A DNA stretch of 41,412 nt from UBA2287 sp037442025 (GCA_037442025.1 JBBIRB010000025.1:1-41412); one strand, 5' to 3'; shown: positions 8,507 to 17,950, numbered from the stretch's first letter. Made by a program: numbers and translations. Notes: a model not told the origin generated them from the letters alone.

Positions 8507-9433
8507 ATGAAAAGAAGAGATTTTTTATTGAAAGGGATTGCAGCTAGTTTCCTAGCTGGTTCCTTTATAAAAAGTAAAGCTTTTAACTCCCTACCCCAAA
8601 CTCCTACACAGGATTCGGGAAAGAAGCAACCCGACTTGGTTGCTGTTATGGGTGGTGAGCCCATAGAAATGTTCTCGAAGGCTATGGCCGCTTTAGGGGG
8701 TATGGGCAAATTTGTAAAAAAAGGGCAAACAGTTGTGGTAAAGCCCAATATAGGTTGGGATACTTCGCCCGAACTGGGAGCTAATACAAATCCCGAATTA
8801 ATTGGCGAAATTGTTAAGCAGTGCCTACGTGTAGGCGCAAAAGATGTGTTTGTTTTCGACAATACATGCGATGCCTGGAACCGTTGCTACACCAACAGCG
8901 GGATTGAAAAAGCGGTAAAGGATGCCGGTGGAAAGGTTGTTCCCGGAAATACCGAAAACTACTACAAACCTATTTCCATTCCTAATGGCAAAAAACTTAC
9001 TGAAGCCAAAGTTCATGAACTCATTCTAAATTCAGATGTGTTTATTAACGTTCCGGTTCTGAAGCACCATAGTTCAGCAAAACTTACTATAGCCATGAAA
9101 AATCTCATGGGAATTGTTTGGGACAGGCGATACTGGCACAGAAATGACCTGCACCAATGCATAGCCGATTTTGCAACCTGGCGAAAACCCAATTTGAATA
9201 TTATTGATGCGTATCGGGTTATGACTCGCAATGGCCCTCGGGGAGTTAGCCAGGCCGATATTGTAATGAAAAAAGCGCTAATTATCTCATCTGACATGGT
9301 AGCTGCCGATGCAGCGGCTGCCAAGATATTTGGAACTGAGCCAAACGATATCCCATACATTCAGTTAGCCCATAACATGGGCATTGGAAATATGAATCTC
9401 GATGAGTTAATTATTGAACGTATTAGAGTTTAA
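8507..9433 (+). CDS. DUF362 family protein with Tat-type signal
   Basis: This 308-residue protein starts with a twin-arginine-like signal (MKRRDFLLKG, then a hydrophobic stretch to about residue 20), so it is probably exported folded, usually with a cofactor. The body matches DUF362: VVVKPNIGWD near 75, VFVFDNTCDAW near 120, VPVLKHHSSAKLTIAMKNLMG near 182-202, and RGVSQADIV. DUF362 proteins have no settled reaction and often sit beside iron-sulfur proteins, as here: the polyferredoxin gene starts 1 bp after this stop, so the two are almost certainly translationally coupled. This suggests a periplasmic redox or metal-cofactor role, which is inference. Confidence 0.85.
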   Translation: MKRRDFLLKGIAASFLAGSFIKSKAFNSLPQTPTQDSGKKQPDLVAVMGGEPIEMFSKAMAALGGMGKFVKKGQTVVVKPNIGWDTSPELGANTNPELIGEIVKQCLRVGAKDVFVFDNTCDAWNRCYTNSGIEKAVKDAGGKVVPGNTENYYKPISIPNGKKLTEAKVHELILNSDVFINVPVLKHHSSAKLTIAMKNLMGIVWDRRYWHRNDLHQCIADFATWRKPNLNIIDAYRVMTRNGPRGVSQADIVMKKALIISSDMVAADAAAAKIFGTEPNDIPYIQLAHNMGIGNMNLDELIIERIRV

Positions 9434-9434
9434 T

Positions 9435-11021
9435 ATGAGTTTATCGAGCATTCTATCGCTTCGGAATATCAGACGCTTAGTTGCTATTCCATACTTTTTA
9501 ATTCTTGTTTTTATTTTCATCGATTTTAGCAATACCCTTTCATCGGATTGGATCAGAGGCCTCCTTTTTGTGCAGTTTACTCCCTCCCTAATTCAATTTC
9601 TGAAATTTGGGGGCCTGTTAGCAACCGGATTTCTTTTGGTGCTGTTCCTAACCCTTTTGTTTGGTCGAATATACTGTTCAGCCCTTTGTCCGTTGGGAAT
9701 TCTGCAGGATATTATTACAAGGCTCAGGCCGAAGCGTCCCCGATTTAAATATTTTAAACCCTGGAACTGGTTTCGTTATTCGCTACTTGCAATTGTTACG
9801 CTATCAGCCTTACTTGGTTGGCTTTTTTTGCTTAATGTGCTAGACCCCTACAGTTTGGCAGGACGAATCTTTTCCGATTTTTTTCGACCTGTGTACTACT
9901 GGCTAAATAATGTTGGGGTAAAAGTACTCGGGCTGTTCAACAGTTACTACCTACACGAGGTTAGCTTTATTACCATGCCCTGGAAAAGCATCATTATTAC
10001 TGCTATTATATTCGTTTCCGTTATTGTTCTTGCCTGGCGCTTCGGAAGGCTTTTTTGCAATACGCTTTGCCCAGTTGGAGCATTGTTGGGTTTGGTTTCG
10101 AAATTCTCAATATTCAAATTAGTAATCGATAAAAATTCCTGTTCTGCATGCAAACGTTGTGTTAGGGACTGCAAGGCTAGTTGCATTGATGTAAACAATA
10201 AACAAATTGACTTTTCGCGTTGTGTAGCCTGTTACAATTGCATTGGAAGCTGTAATGAAAACGGTATTAAGTATAGATTAAACTGGAAAAAGGCCGAAAG
10301 CCCAGTGGCAGCTAGCGAGGCAACTAACGATTCGAGGCGAGCCTTTTTTGCAACCGCAATTGGTTTGGCATCATCGGCATTCGTACTAAGTTCAATATCA
10401 GCATTGGCAAAAAATAATTCCAAGGAGAGTTCATCGAGGGCTGGTTCGAAAAAAAATAGCCGAAAAGCGCCAATCACCCCACCCGGATCCAATAGTTTCT
10501 CAAATTTTAATTCAGCATGTACAGCATGCCATCTTTGCGTGTCGGTATGCCCTACCCATGTTATTCAACCCTCTGTAACCGAATATGGTTTTTGGGGCAT
10601 AATGCAGCCCCATATGGATTTCCATTCGGGTTTTTGCAACTTCGAGTGCACAAAATGCGGCGAGGTTTGCCCTACGGGTGCCATTCGTCCTTTAGAATTA
10701 GAAACCAAAAAGCGAACCCAGCTTGGTATTGCCCGCTTTCATCGTGGCAATTGCATAGTTCATGTGGATAGGACTGAATGTGGAGCATGCTCCGAGCATT
10801 GCCCAACAAAAGCAGTGCATATGGTTCACTACCATGGGCTTTTAATTCCAGAGGTTCGCGACGAACTTTGTATAGGCTGCGGGGCCTGCGAATATGCTTG
10901 CCCTACAACTCCTTATAAAGCTATTTACATAAATGGAAACGGAGAGCATGCAATTGCCGAACTTCCTGAGGATACAGATGAGGGTCCGCGAAAGTCGACA
11001 CTTGAAGATTTTCCATTCTAA
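9435..11021 (+). CDS. Membrane polyferredoxin, NapH-like part fused to NapG/MauM-like part
   Basis: This 528-residue protein combines two electron-transfer modules. Residues 1-225 are a NapH-like membrane part with helices and two CxxxCP motifs (81-86 and 208-213). Next come two CxxCxxCxxxC clusters (C236-C246 and C263-C273), then a Tat-like S-R-R-A-F-F and a hydrophobic stretch (about 301-323), then a hydrophilic domain with four further cysteine clusters (around 362-372, 401-412, 449-456 and 479-489) in NapG/MauM style. In nitrate-reducing bacteria NapH and NapG are separate and pass quinol electrons to the periplasm. No nap genes are nearby. The ATG at 9435 is chosen because it directly follows the DUF362 stop; an upstream in-frame ATG at 9414 lies inside that gene. 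Confidence 0.85.
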   Translation: MSLSSILSLRNIRRLVAIPYFLILVFIFIDFSNTLSSDWIRGLLFVQFTPSLIQFLKFGGLLATGFLLVLFLTLLFGRIYCSALCPLGILQDIITRLRPKRPRFKYFKPWNWFRYSLLAIVTLSALLGWLFLLNVLDPYSLAGRIFSDFFRPVYYWLNNVGVKVLGLFNSYYLHEVSFITMPWKSIIITAIIFVSVIVLAWRFGRLFCNTLCPVGALLGLVSKFSIFKLVIDKNSCSACKRCVRDCKASCIDVNNKQIDFSRCVACYNCIGSCNENGIKYRLNWKKAESPVAASEATNDSRRAFFATAIGLASSAFVLSSISALAKNNSKESSSRAGSKKNSRKAPITPPGSNSFSNFNSACTACHLCVSVCPTHVIQPSVTEYGFWGIMQPHMDFHSGFCNFECTKCGEVCPTGAIRPLELETKKRTQLGIARFHRGNCIVHVDRTECGACSEHCPTKAVHMVHYHGLLIPEVRDELCIGCGACEYACPTTPYKAIYINGNGEHAIAELPEDTDEGPRKSTLEDFPF

Positions 11022-11030
11022 ACGCATTAA

Positions 11031-11060
11031 AAAAGCCGGCAAAACCGGCTTTTATTTTTG
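11031..11060. terminator. Bidirectional terminator between polyferredoxin and SRPBCC genes
   Basis: The arms AAAAGCCGG (11031-11039) and CCGGCTTTT (11045-11053) enclose the loop CAAAA. T-rich flanks occur on both sides (TTTTATTTTT on the plus strand, TTTTTTAAT on the minus strand), so it can serve both convergent genes. Confidence 0.85.
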
Positions 11061-11070
11061 CAATAGAGAA

Positions 11071-12075
11071 CTATTTAACGGGAAAACAAATTAATGTTTT
11101 CAATTTCATTGGATCCACGGTTTCTTCGGGATCGGTAATGTATTCTTCCCACGAATCGCCAATAATCTCCATGCCATTTCCCATTATATAATCTAAAATT
11201 TTGTAGTACGAATCCTCTGCTGTTGAGTAAGGGCCCGAATGTTCGATGCATACTGCCTTTGTAAGGGGCAATTCCAATTTATTTAAGTTATCGGGGAGTT
11301 TTGCGGGGAAACTTTTTACAGGAACAAGAGCTGTTACGCCCCATTCAGTAGAATTTTCATCGCCCTGATAAATAGCCATTGGTACTCCTGTTACTGATAT
11401 TTTATTCTTTCCAACAAAATCGATAAGACTTGTGAATGCCATTTTTAGGAACTCCTCGACTCCTTCGTTCGAAACGGTTTTAGAAATAGCAATGCCCAAA
11501 CGCTGGGGTACTTCAATAACAGTAACCTCACCCAGAATGCAATCGGCTGGTTGGTTATTCAAATAAACTTTAAGGTTTTCTAATCCTTTTAAAAACATTT
11601 TGTCCATTTGGCCGCTGAATAATGCCATCATGAGCCTTCCCATGGGGTAACTTAAATCGGTCATCGATACCGACCAGGTTACTATAACACCTTCGGGGTT
11701 CCGCTCCAAATCGAACCAGGTTGGATAGGTGGTTCCCATTCCTAAATCGAGTTGGTATAGTACTTTCTGGTTTTTAATACTTTCGGTAATTAACATGTTA
11801 CCATCGCCATTAACCTTGCTTTTCCAATCCTGCCGGCTACCTACTCCAAAGTCGGGGCCCGAATACTCAGAGGTCATTTCTGGGTCAGCTTCTTGAAATG
11901 GCGACCAGTTCTCCCAATTCTTCAAGCTGTTAAGTTGAGCAAATATTAACCGAGGCGATTTCTCAATAACTATCGATTGGCTAAAGGTTCTGTCCTTGGG
12001 TAAAAATGCAGCAACTAACAGAATTAGTGCAATTAACCCTATTACTATTGCAACGATCCATTTTAGTGTTTTCAT
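11071..12075 (-). CDS. SRPBCC (START-like) domain plus GyrI-like effector-binding domain protein
   Basis: This 334-residue protein begins with a single membrane helix (about 6-24, WIVAIVIGLIALILLVAAF). An SRPBCC/polyketide-cyclase-like domain (about 28-165) follows, with the typical W-E-N-W-S-P-F segment. The C-terminal part (about 185-334) is GyrI-like/AraC effector-binding type, with EHSGPYSTAEDSYYKI and a closing L-I-C-F-P-V. Such fusions are common but uncharacterised; both folds bind small hydrophobic molecules. The ATG at 12075 is preferred over 12102 because it starts directly before the helix and follows a good promoter. Confidence 0.8.
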   Translation of the reverse strand: MKTLKWIVAIVIGLIALILLVAAFLPKDRTFSQSIVIEKSPRLIFAQLNSLKNWENWSPFQEADPEMTSEYSGPDFGVGSRQDWKSKVNGDGNMLITESIKNQKVLYQLDLGMGTTYPTWFDLERNPEGVIVTWSVSMTDLSYPMGRLMMALFSGQMDKMFLKGLENLKVYLNNQPADCILGEVTVIEVPQRLGIAISKTVSNEGVEEFLKMAFTSLIDFVGKNKISVTGVPMAIYQGDENSTEWGVTALVPVKSFPAKLPDNLNKLELPLTKAVCIEHSGPYSTAEDSYYKILDYIMGNGMEIIGDSWEEYITDPEETVDPMKLKTLICFPVK

Positions 12076-12099
12076 TTTGGTGGGTGTTTTATTTAAGTT

Positions 12100-12130
12100 C
12101 AAATGTAGTGCTAAATATTACCCGAATCAA
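12100..12130 (-). promoter_or_regulatory. Bacteroidota-type promoter for the SRPBCC/GyrI-like gene
   Basis: On the minus strand TTG (12130-12128) is 20 bp from TACATTTG (12107-12100), an exact TAnnTTTG match. Transcription would start about 17 bp upstream of the ATG at 12075. Confidence 0.6.
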
Positions 12131-12170
12131 TACTTAATCAAGAAAAACAATACCTCTCCATTTCCAATGG

Positions 12171-12186
12171 TATTGAATATTCAATA
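12171..12186. other. 16-bp perfect palindrome upstream of the SRPBCC gene
   Basis: TATTGAATATTCAATA is fully self-complementary. It lies about 40 bp upstream of the -33 element of the predicted minus-strand promoter, a position where an operator could lie. AT-rich palindromes also arise by chance in such gaps, so no protein is proposed. The rest of the 230-bp gap (12076-12305) shows only the promoter. Confidence 0.3.
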
Positions 12187-12305
12187 TTTTACTAATAATA
12201 AACCTCAAAGTTTGATTTATGCGATTCTAATTATCTAAAAATATTGAATTTAAGTAGATTGTTACTTCCTAAATATCAGAAGCTTCAGTGATTATTAAAA
12301 GGTAA

Positions 12306-14765
12306 CTATAAATTGATTCTCTTTAACCAAACTTTAACCAATTTTATGTCGCTGTAACTATAGTCGCTACCCAATGCATCTTTAACAGGTTTAAGCCCAC
12401 TGCTCTTAATGCGTTTAATCGTATCGGTTATATATTTTATTTTTTCTGAATCAATAAGCATTTCAATGTCCAAATCGCCATTAGCTACGTAGTACGATAG
12501 GTGCTCAATAATAGTAGAAGTGAGCATTTGCCTATATTGTGCAATTTGCTCAACCGAACGGCCATTAACAAACAAACTGTAGCTCACTTGGCGAGTATGA
12601 GGTTTTTGCAGTCGCTCTTTTTTTGAAGTAATATCCTCAATTTCCGGTGGAACATATAAACCTAGCTCCTCTCTATATTTACGAATTAAATCGAGCAGCT
12701 CAATTCCAAAACTCTCTACCTTTTTCTTTCCCAGTCCTTTAATCTTTTTAAGTTCGTTAAGGGTGCATGGCTGGGTTTCGGAAAGCACCCTGAGGGTTTT
12801 GAAAGGTAGCACCATGAACATAGATACTCCCAGCGAATCGGCAGTATGGTCTCGCCAATTTTTTAATATTGTGTAAAGTGAATTAGTTTGAGAAGTCTCC
12901 TTGTCGCGCTGCCAATCCTTACTATGTTTTCGAACTGATAAAGGTTCTAACGAAGCTTTTAATTTTGCGTTCAAGTAACCTTTTATGGTAAAGCCATTCT
13001 GACATTCCTTAAAACAGCAAACCTTCATATTAATTTCTGATAATAAATGCTTAAGCCCATCTGCAACTATTTTACGAATGGCTTTATTATCTGAATCAAT
13101 ATCTAGGTTTTGAAACTTAAAATCGATAATCTGCAACTTTTGAATAAAGTATTCGCTGGCTTTAATAATCCTTTCGGATAGTAAAGGATTCGATTGAACA
13201 TTTGGGTTGCTGGCAAGCAAATGGATTAGTTGAGAACTGAATTTTTCATTTACCTGCTGTACTTCTTTATTGAAAGTTGAATTCAGTTCCTCTACTGTGC
13301 GAAGAGATTCGGAAGGAAAGCTTGAAAAATTTTCGTTTAAATCTTTTGCAACTCTTGCTAATCCCCTATAAATGCCATTAAAGTTGAAAAGTTCGAGCAC
13401 TAAACTCTTTTCGTATTCCAACTTCGATTGGCTTAATTCCTCATGAGTGGGTGGGTTTTCGTGCATTTCCTGTGTAAAACCATCGATACTATTATCGGTT
13501 TTAATGCTCCTTTCCGTTATTTTTGAATTCAGATGAAGCCCCTCAAATGTTCTGCATCGACTAAGTGCAACGTAAACCTGACCAAAAGCAAAAGCCGCCT
13601 GGGCATCGATTATTACATTATCGAAAGTAAGTCCCTGACTTTTGTGAATGGTTATTGCCCAAGCTAACTTTAATGGGTATTGCGAGAAAGTTCCAACAAC
13701 CGTTTCTTGTATTTCGAGGGCTTGCTCGTTGAGCGAATACTTGCAATTTTGCCATACCTCGCGCACTACCTCAATGGGAGCATCATCGCCAGGGCATTCA
13801 ACTAGAATTGTTTCGTCGTCGATTTCGGTTATTTTTCCGATTTTCCCATTGTAATAGAGCTTTTCAGCGGCAGAATGGTTTTTTACAAACATTACCTGAG
13901 CACCCACTTTAAGCGTTAGGTCGAATTCGGTTGGGTACATGTACTCCGGAAAGTCGCCACCAACCTGAGCCCTAAAGGTGGTTTCTGCCGAATTGAGTTG
14001 CTGAAGTCGGTTTTGGTTTATAGTATTCGCCTGATTATTATGTGTTGTAAGGGTAATGAAGCCTTCGGGCGCGTTCAAAGCAATATTTGGTACGTACCGT
14101 GAATTAATCAGATTAAGGGTATCGGCATTGAGCGAGTTATTGCGAATTCGATTCAGCAAATCGATAAAATGCGTTTCGGTTTGCCTGTAAACATGCTTTA
14201 ACTCAATACATATATATTGTGTTGATGCCAGTGCCCGGCTTCCAAAGAAGAATGGAGTAGAATAGAAATTACGCAACATGTTCCATTCATCGTCCTTAAC
14301 TACGGGAGCCAACTGATTTAAATCGCCAATCATGAGCAATTGAACGCCCCCAAAGGGAGCAGTTCTGGTTTTATAGCGACGAAGCACCTCATCAATTCCA
14401 TCGAGCAAATCGGCGCGTACCATGCTAATTTCATCGATTACCAGCAGGTCGATGCTGCGAATGAGGTTAATTTTTTCGCGACTGAGTTTGAAAATTGGAC
14501 TACCCTCCCCATCGTTTCGTTTTGTTCCGGGTATAAATGGGCCAAAAGGCATTTGAAAAAACGAATGAATTGTCACGCCCCCTGCATTAATAGCGGCAAC
14601 GCCTGTAGGTGCTACCACAACCATCCGCTTGGGCGACTTTAATCTCAGCTCCTTCAGAAAAGTAGTTTTACCGGTACCCGCCCGCCCTGTAAGAAATACA
14701 TTCCTGTTGGTATGCTCAACAAACTCAAAAGCTAGTTGTAATTCGTAATTGGAAGATAAGCCCAT
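12306..14765 (-). CDS. PIF1/RecD-type helicase with HRDC and helicase-associated HTH domains
   Basis: This 819-residue cytoplasmic helicase carries Walker A GRAGTGKTT (27-35), Walker B LLVIDEIS with D111-E112, the arginine-containing VYRQ motif near 210, and the superfamily-1B motifs AITIHKSQG and VYVALSRCR near 375-405. After a helical spacer come an HRDC domain (about 645-715, including KKIKGLGKKKVESFG) and an HTH_40/RQC-like C-terminus (about 735-819). PIF1 enzymes unwind DNA 5' to 3' and resolve G-quadruplexes and R-loops; HRDC is more familiar from RecQ. The start at 14765 begins 14 codons before the hydrophobic strand leading to Walker A and is downstream of the M16 terminator. Confidence 0.88.
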   Translation of the reverse strand: MGLSSNYELQLAFEFVEHTNRNVFLTGRAGTGKTTFLKELRLKSPKRMVVVAPTGVAAINAGGVTIHSFFQMPFGPFIPGTKRNDGEGSPIFKLSREKINLIRSIDLLVIDEISMVRADLLDGIDEVLRRYKTRTAPFGGVQLLMIGDLNQLAPVVKDDEWNMLRNFYSTPFFFGSRALASTQYICIELKHVYRQTETHFIDLLNRIRNNSLNADTLNLINSRYVPNIALNAPEGFITLTTHNNQANTINQNRLQQLNSAETTFRAQVGGDFPEYMYPTEFDLTLKVGAQVMFVKNHSAAEKLYYNGKIGKITEIDDETILVECPGDDAPIEVVREVWQNCKYSLNEQALEIQETVVGTFSQYPLKLAWAITIHKSQGLTFDNVIIDAQAAFAFGQVYVALSRCRTFEGLHLNSKITERSIKTDNSIDGFTQEMHENPPTHEELSQSKLEYEKSLVLELFNFNGIYRGLARVAKDLNENFSSFPSESLRTVEELNSTFNKEVQQVNEKFSSQLIHLLASNPNVQSNPLLSERIIKASEYFIQKLQIIDFKFQNLDIDSDNKAIRKIVADGLKHLLSEINMKVCCFKECQNGFTIKGYLNAKLKASLEPLSVRKHSKDWQRDKETSQTNSLYTILKNWRDHTADSLGVSMFMVLPFKTLRVLSETQPCTLNELKKIKGLGKKKVESFGIELLDLIRKYREELGLYVPPEIEDITSKKERLQKPHTRQVSYSLFVNGRSVEQIAQYRQMLTSTIIEHLSYYVANGDLDIEMLIDSEKIKYITDTIKRIKSSGLKPVKDALGSDYSYSDIKLVKVWLKRINL

Positions 14766-14813
14766 TTAAAAATTTTTGTAAAGTACTGTAAAAATATAAA
14801 ACTAGCCCAAGAG

Positions 14814-14842
14814 AAAAAAATAAGGGCCCATTTGGGCCCTTA
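14814..14842 (-). terminator. Terminator after the M16 protease gene
   Basis: TAAGGGCCC and GGGCCCTTA (14821-14842) form a GC-rich stem with a four-base loop. Read on the minus strand it is followed by seven T (14820-14814). It lies 20 bp past the M16 stop and before the helicase start, so those two genes are separate units. Confidence 0.85.
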
Positions 14843-14862
14843 AAAAGTATGCAAGCAAAGAT

Positions 14863-17763
14863 TTAGTAACCAAAAATGTCTTCAATTTTAACTTTTGTAA
14901 CTGGTCCGAATTGATTCTTCAATTCACCAAAATTCATTGCTTTTTCGTCGCCAAGAATAACGTATGTTTTTGGTTTATTCTTAACATACTGCTCGTTGAA
15001 ACGCACAACATCGTCCATGGTTAAACTTGGAATTGTTTCGAAATAGGTTTTACGAATATCCTGTTGGTAACCCATTTTTTCGGCATTCAGGTAGTTCCAA
15101 ATAACCCGCATTTTGGTAATTCGTTCGTTTCGAATAGAACTTAAAATAGATTCCTTGGCCAAGTCGAACGCATTTTGCGAAACAGGCATATCGTTGTAAA
15201 GTCCATCGAATGCGTTGAAAGCATCGAATATCTTATCGTTCTGAGTTGCAATGAAACCAACATTAATGAATGGGTCACCAGGGTTACTTGGCGTTCTATA
15301 GTTCGACCATGCCGAATAGGCTAATCCCCTCTTTTCACGCAATTCCTGAAAAACAATGGCATTCATTCCACCACCAAAATACTCGTTAAAAATACGAGCC
15401 TGTGGAAGAATTTCCATATTAAACTCTACCCCCTTGCTTATAAGCTGCAGGTACGACTGCTTAGCATCGTAGTGCGCAAAAACCACCCTGTTAGCATTAG
15501 TTTCGAGAACGGGAAATTCAGTTTTTGCAGGAATGGCTTTAAACTGATTTGGTACTTTGTGCTTCGAATCAGTTAATTGCTGAACCTCCTGAAGGCTCGA
15601 TTTACCGTAGTAGAGAATTCTATGTGGGTACGAGCTGATTTCACGTATTTTAGAAATTAATACATCGGGGGTAAGAGAGCGTAGCTCTTTCTCGCTCAAC
15701 TCATTTTTAAATGGCGATTTTGCACCGTAGGTAGCATAACTTGTGAGCCCCGAGAAAACGTTCCGCTGATTCGATTTGCCATTGAGCCTGTCGCGGATAA
15801 TATTATCAACATACATTTTAAGTGCATCGGCATTGGGCTGACAATCGTTAATAAGGTGCTCCATTAATTCAATGGCCTTTTCCTGGTTATCGTATAGTCC
15901 CGACACCCAAACATAGGTTTCATCTTCCGAAGCAAAAACATCAAACGAACAGGCAATTTTGTAAAATTCCTGGGCAATGGCTTCAGCAGTGTATTTCGAA
16001 GTTCCTAAATACCTGAGGTAACCAGCTGCTATGTTCATGGTTTTATCGTGGTGGCTTCCGAATGGCAGATAATAGTATAGTGAGAAGGTATTATTCTCAA
16101 CATTATCCTTATAAAGAATTTCTAATCCGCTCTGTGTTTTTGTTCTACTGAAATCGGTTGTAAAATCAACAAAAACTGGCTCAATGGAAGGAACAACTTT
16201 CTCCTTAATCATCTTTAGAAAATCCGACTGAACATCGCGATTGATAAAAATGGGTGTAATAGGAGGTTTGGCTACAAGTTCAACCTCTGGTTTGCCCTGT
16301 CGCTTATAAATAACTGCGTAATTACTTCCCAGGTTTTCGTTGGCAAATTTCACCAGCTCTTCCTTAGTAACTTTTCCCAATTCGTTAATGTATGCTACCG
16401 CATCTTTCCATTCGATATTATTAATAAAGCTTCCGGCCATAGCCCATGCTCTACCCGAATTGCTTTCGAGCTGGCGCATTTCGCGCAACTTGAGGTTATT
16501 TACAACAGCATCAACCATCCAATCGGGGAAGTCGCCTTTTTTCAGAAGTTCAACTTGCTCAAGCAGTATATCGCGAACCTCTTCGAGGGTTTGTCCGGTT
16601 TTGTTCCTTCCAAAAAGAGTAAGGGTTGTATAATCGGTCGATTTATTTGCAAAAGCACTGGCAGCAAGGGTTCTTTGTTTTAAACTTACATTCTGGTCAA
16701 TAAGTCCTGCTTTGCCATTCGAAAGCATCATGGCCAAAAGGTCGGCCATCATTGCCTCGCGAGAGGATGCGCCTGGAAAACGAAAACCAATTCTTAATTG
16801 TTCAGCTTCGAGGCCAATAACATCTACTTCAATGGGCTTCTCAATTGGCTCCTCGGGCTGGAATGTAAATTCGGGCAACTTTTTGGGTTTCATTTTACCA
16901 AATTCGCGGTCGATAATGGCAATGGCCTGATCGGGATCGAAATCGCCCGATAACACAATAGCCATATTGTTTGGCACGTAGTACTTATCGAAAAACTCAC
17001 GAATATTCTTCATCGAGGGGTTTTTGAGGTGCTCCGCTTCACCTAGCGTGGTTTGTTGGCCGTAAGGATGGTTGGGATATAGAGCCTTATTGAGGGCCTC
17101 AAAAACCTTTCGCATATCCTGCGTGAGCGACATGTTTTTTTCCTCGTAAACTGTTTCTAGTTCGGTATGGAAGAGCCTAAGTACAGGATTCGTAAAACGG
17201 TCGGATTGAATAATTGCCCAGTTTTCGAGTTGATTGCTGGGTATATTTTCGTAGTAACCAGTCATATCGCTTCCGGTACTTGCGTTGGTTCCACGCGAAC
17301 CAATGGCTGTCATTAGCTTATCGTACTCATTGGGAATAGCCAATTTCGATGCTATGTACGAAACGCTATCGATTACCCTGTATATGGCAGCTCTTTTCTC
17401 GGTATCGGTTTCTACACGATATACTTCAAAAAGCGAATCGATTCGGGCTACATACTCCTTTTCCTTTTCCCAATCGAGTGTTCCAAAATTCGATGTACCT
17501 TTAAACATCATATGCTCAAAGTAATGAGCTAGTCCTGTAGTTTCTTTTGGATCGTTTTTACTACCTACCCTAACCATAATTTGGGTTTGAATACGAGGCT
17601 CATCCTTGTATACACTCATATATACCTTTAAGCCATTGTTTAAAGTGTAAATACGAGCATTAAATGGATCGTTGGGCACCGTTTGGTACTTATACTCCTT
17701 TTGGCACGAAACTAACATGAGCACAAAAGCAGCAACAAAAAGTAAAAAGCTGGTTTTTTTCAT
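14863..17763 (-). CDS. M16 family zinc metalloprotease, lipoprotein
   Basis: This 966-residue protein has a lipoprotein signal with the lipidated cysteine at C20 (L-V-S-C) and should sit in the periplasm or on the outer membrane. The inverted zinc motif HYFEH is at H80-H84 with catalytic E83. The distal zinc-ligand region ELETVYEEKN is at 201-210, after an insert of about 45 residues. A second, inactive M16 half follows, with a REKRGLAYSAWSNY segment near 840. Two-half M16 proteins of this length resemble pitrilysin, which degrades peptides. It is probably a peptide-scavenging or envelope quality-control protease; the substrate is unknown. Confidence 0.92.
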   Translation of the reverse strand: MKKTSFLLFVAAFVLMLVSCQKEYKYQTVPNDPFNARIYTLNNGLKVYMSVYKDEPRIQTQIMVRVGSKNDPKETTGLAHYFEHMMFKGTSNFGTLDWEKEKEYVARIDSLFEVYRVETDTEKRAAIYRVIDSVSYIASKLAIPNEYDKLMTAIGSRGTNASTGSDMTGYYENIPSNQLENWAIIQSDRFTNPVLRLFHTELETVYEEKNMSLTQDMRKVFEALNKALYPNHPYGQQTTLGEAEHLKNPSMKNIREFFDKYYVPNNMAIVLSGDFDPDQAIAIIDREFGKMKPKKLPEFTFQPEEPIEKPIEVDVIGLEAEQLRIGFRFPGASSREAMMADLLAMMLSNGKAGLIDQNVSLKQRTLAASAFANKSTDYTTLTLFGRNKTGQTLEEVRDILLEQVELLKKGDFPDWMVDAVVNNLKLREMRQLESNSGRAWAMAGSFINNIEWKDAVAYINELGKVTKEELVKFANENLGSNYAVIYKRQGKPEVELVAKPPITPIFINRDVQSDFLKMIKEKVVPSIEPVFVDFTTDFSRTKTQSGLEILYKDNVENNTFSLYYYLPFGSHHDKTMNIAAGYLRYLGTSKYTAEAIAQEFYKIACSFDVFASEDETYVWVSGLYDNQEKAIELMEHLINDCQPNADALKMYVDNIIRDRLNGKSNQRNVFSGLTSYATYGAKSPFKNELSEKELRSLTPDVLISKIREISSYPHRILYYGKSSLQEVQQLTDSKHKVPNQFKAIPAKTEFPVLETNANRVVFAHYDAKQSYLQLISKGVEFNMEILPQARIFNEYFGGGMNAIVFQELREKRGLAYSAWSNYRTPSNPGDPFINVGFIATQNDKIFDAFNAFDGLYNDMPVSQNAFDLAKESILSSIRNERITKMRVIWNYLNAEKMGYQQDIRKTYFETIPSLTMDDVVRFNEQYVKNKPKTYVILGDEKAMNFGELKNQFGPVTKVKIEDIFGY

Positions 17764-17942
17764 TTGGTATAATTTTTTGGGTGTTTAATAATTAATTACG
17801 AAAACGTTGTATATAAACTTTTATTGGATATTTCGAGAGACAATAAGTTTAAACCAAACTCGATCATTTACAATCCTTCCACTTTCAACCCCAATTTTTC
17901 GGCATTCACCGACTTTTTCTTTATATAAAGATTATGCCATAA

Positions 17943-17950
17943 TACTTTTG
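17943..17950 (+). promoter_or_regulatory. Possible -7 element for the VOC gene
   Basis: TACTTTTG matches TAnnTTTG exactly, but no TTG is seen 19-21 bp upstream, so only half of the promoter is supported. If used, transcription begins near 17957 and the ATG at 17971 has a short leader. The rest of the gap 17764-17942 holds nothing recognisable. Confidence 0.35.

Noticed and set aside
9435..11021. Part of a periplasmic nitrate reductase (nap) operon
   Set aside because: The NapH/NapG resemblance is clear, but no napA, napB or napC gene is adjacent; DUF362 is the only partner.
12279..12286. GAAGCTTC palindrome near the helicase stop as a terminator
   Set aside because: It has no loop and no T-run on the minus strand, so it cannot form a convincing rho-independent terminator.
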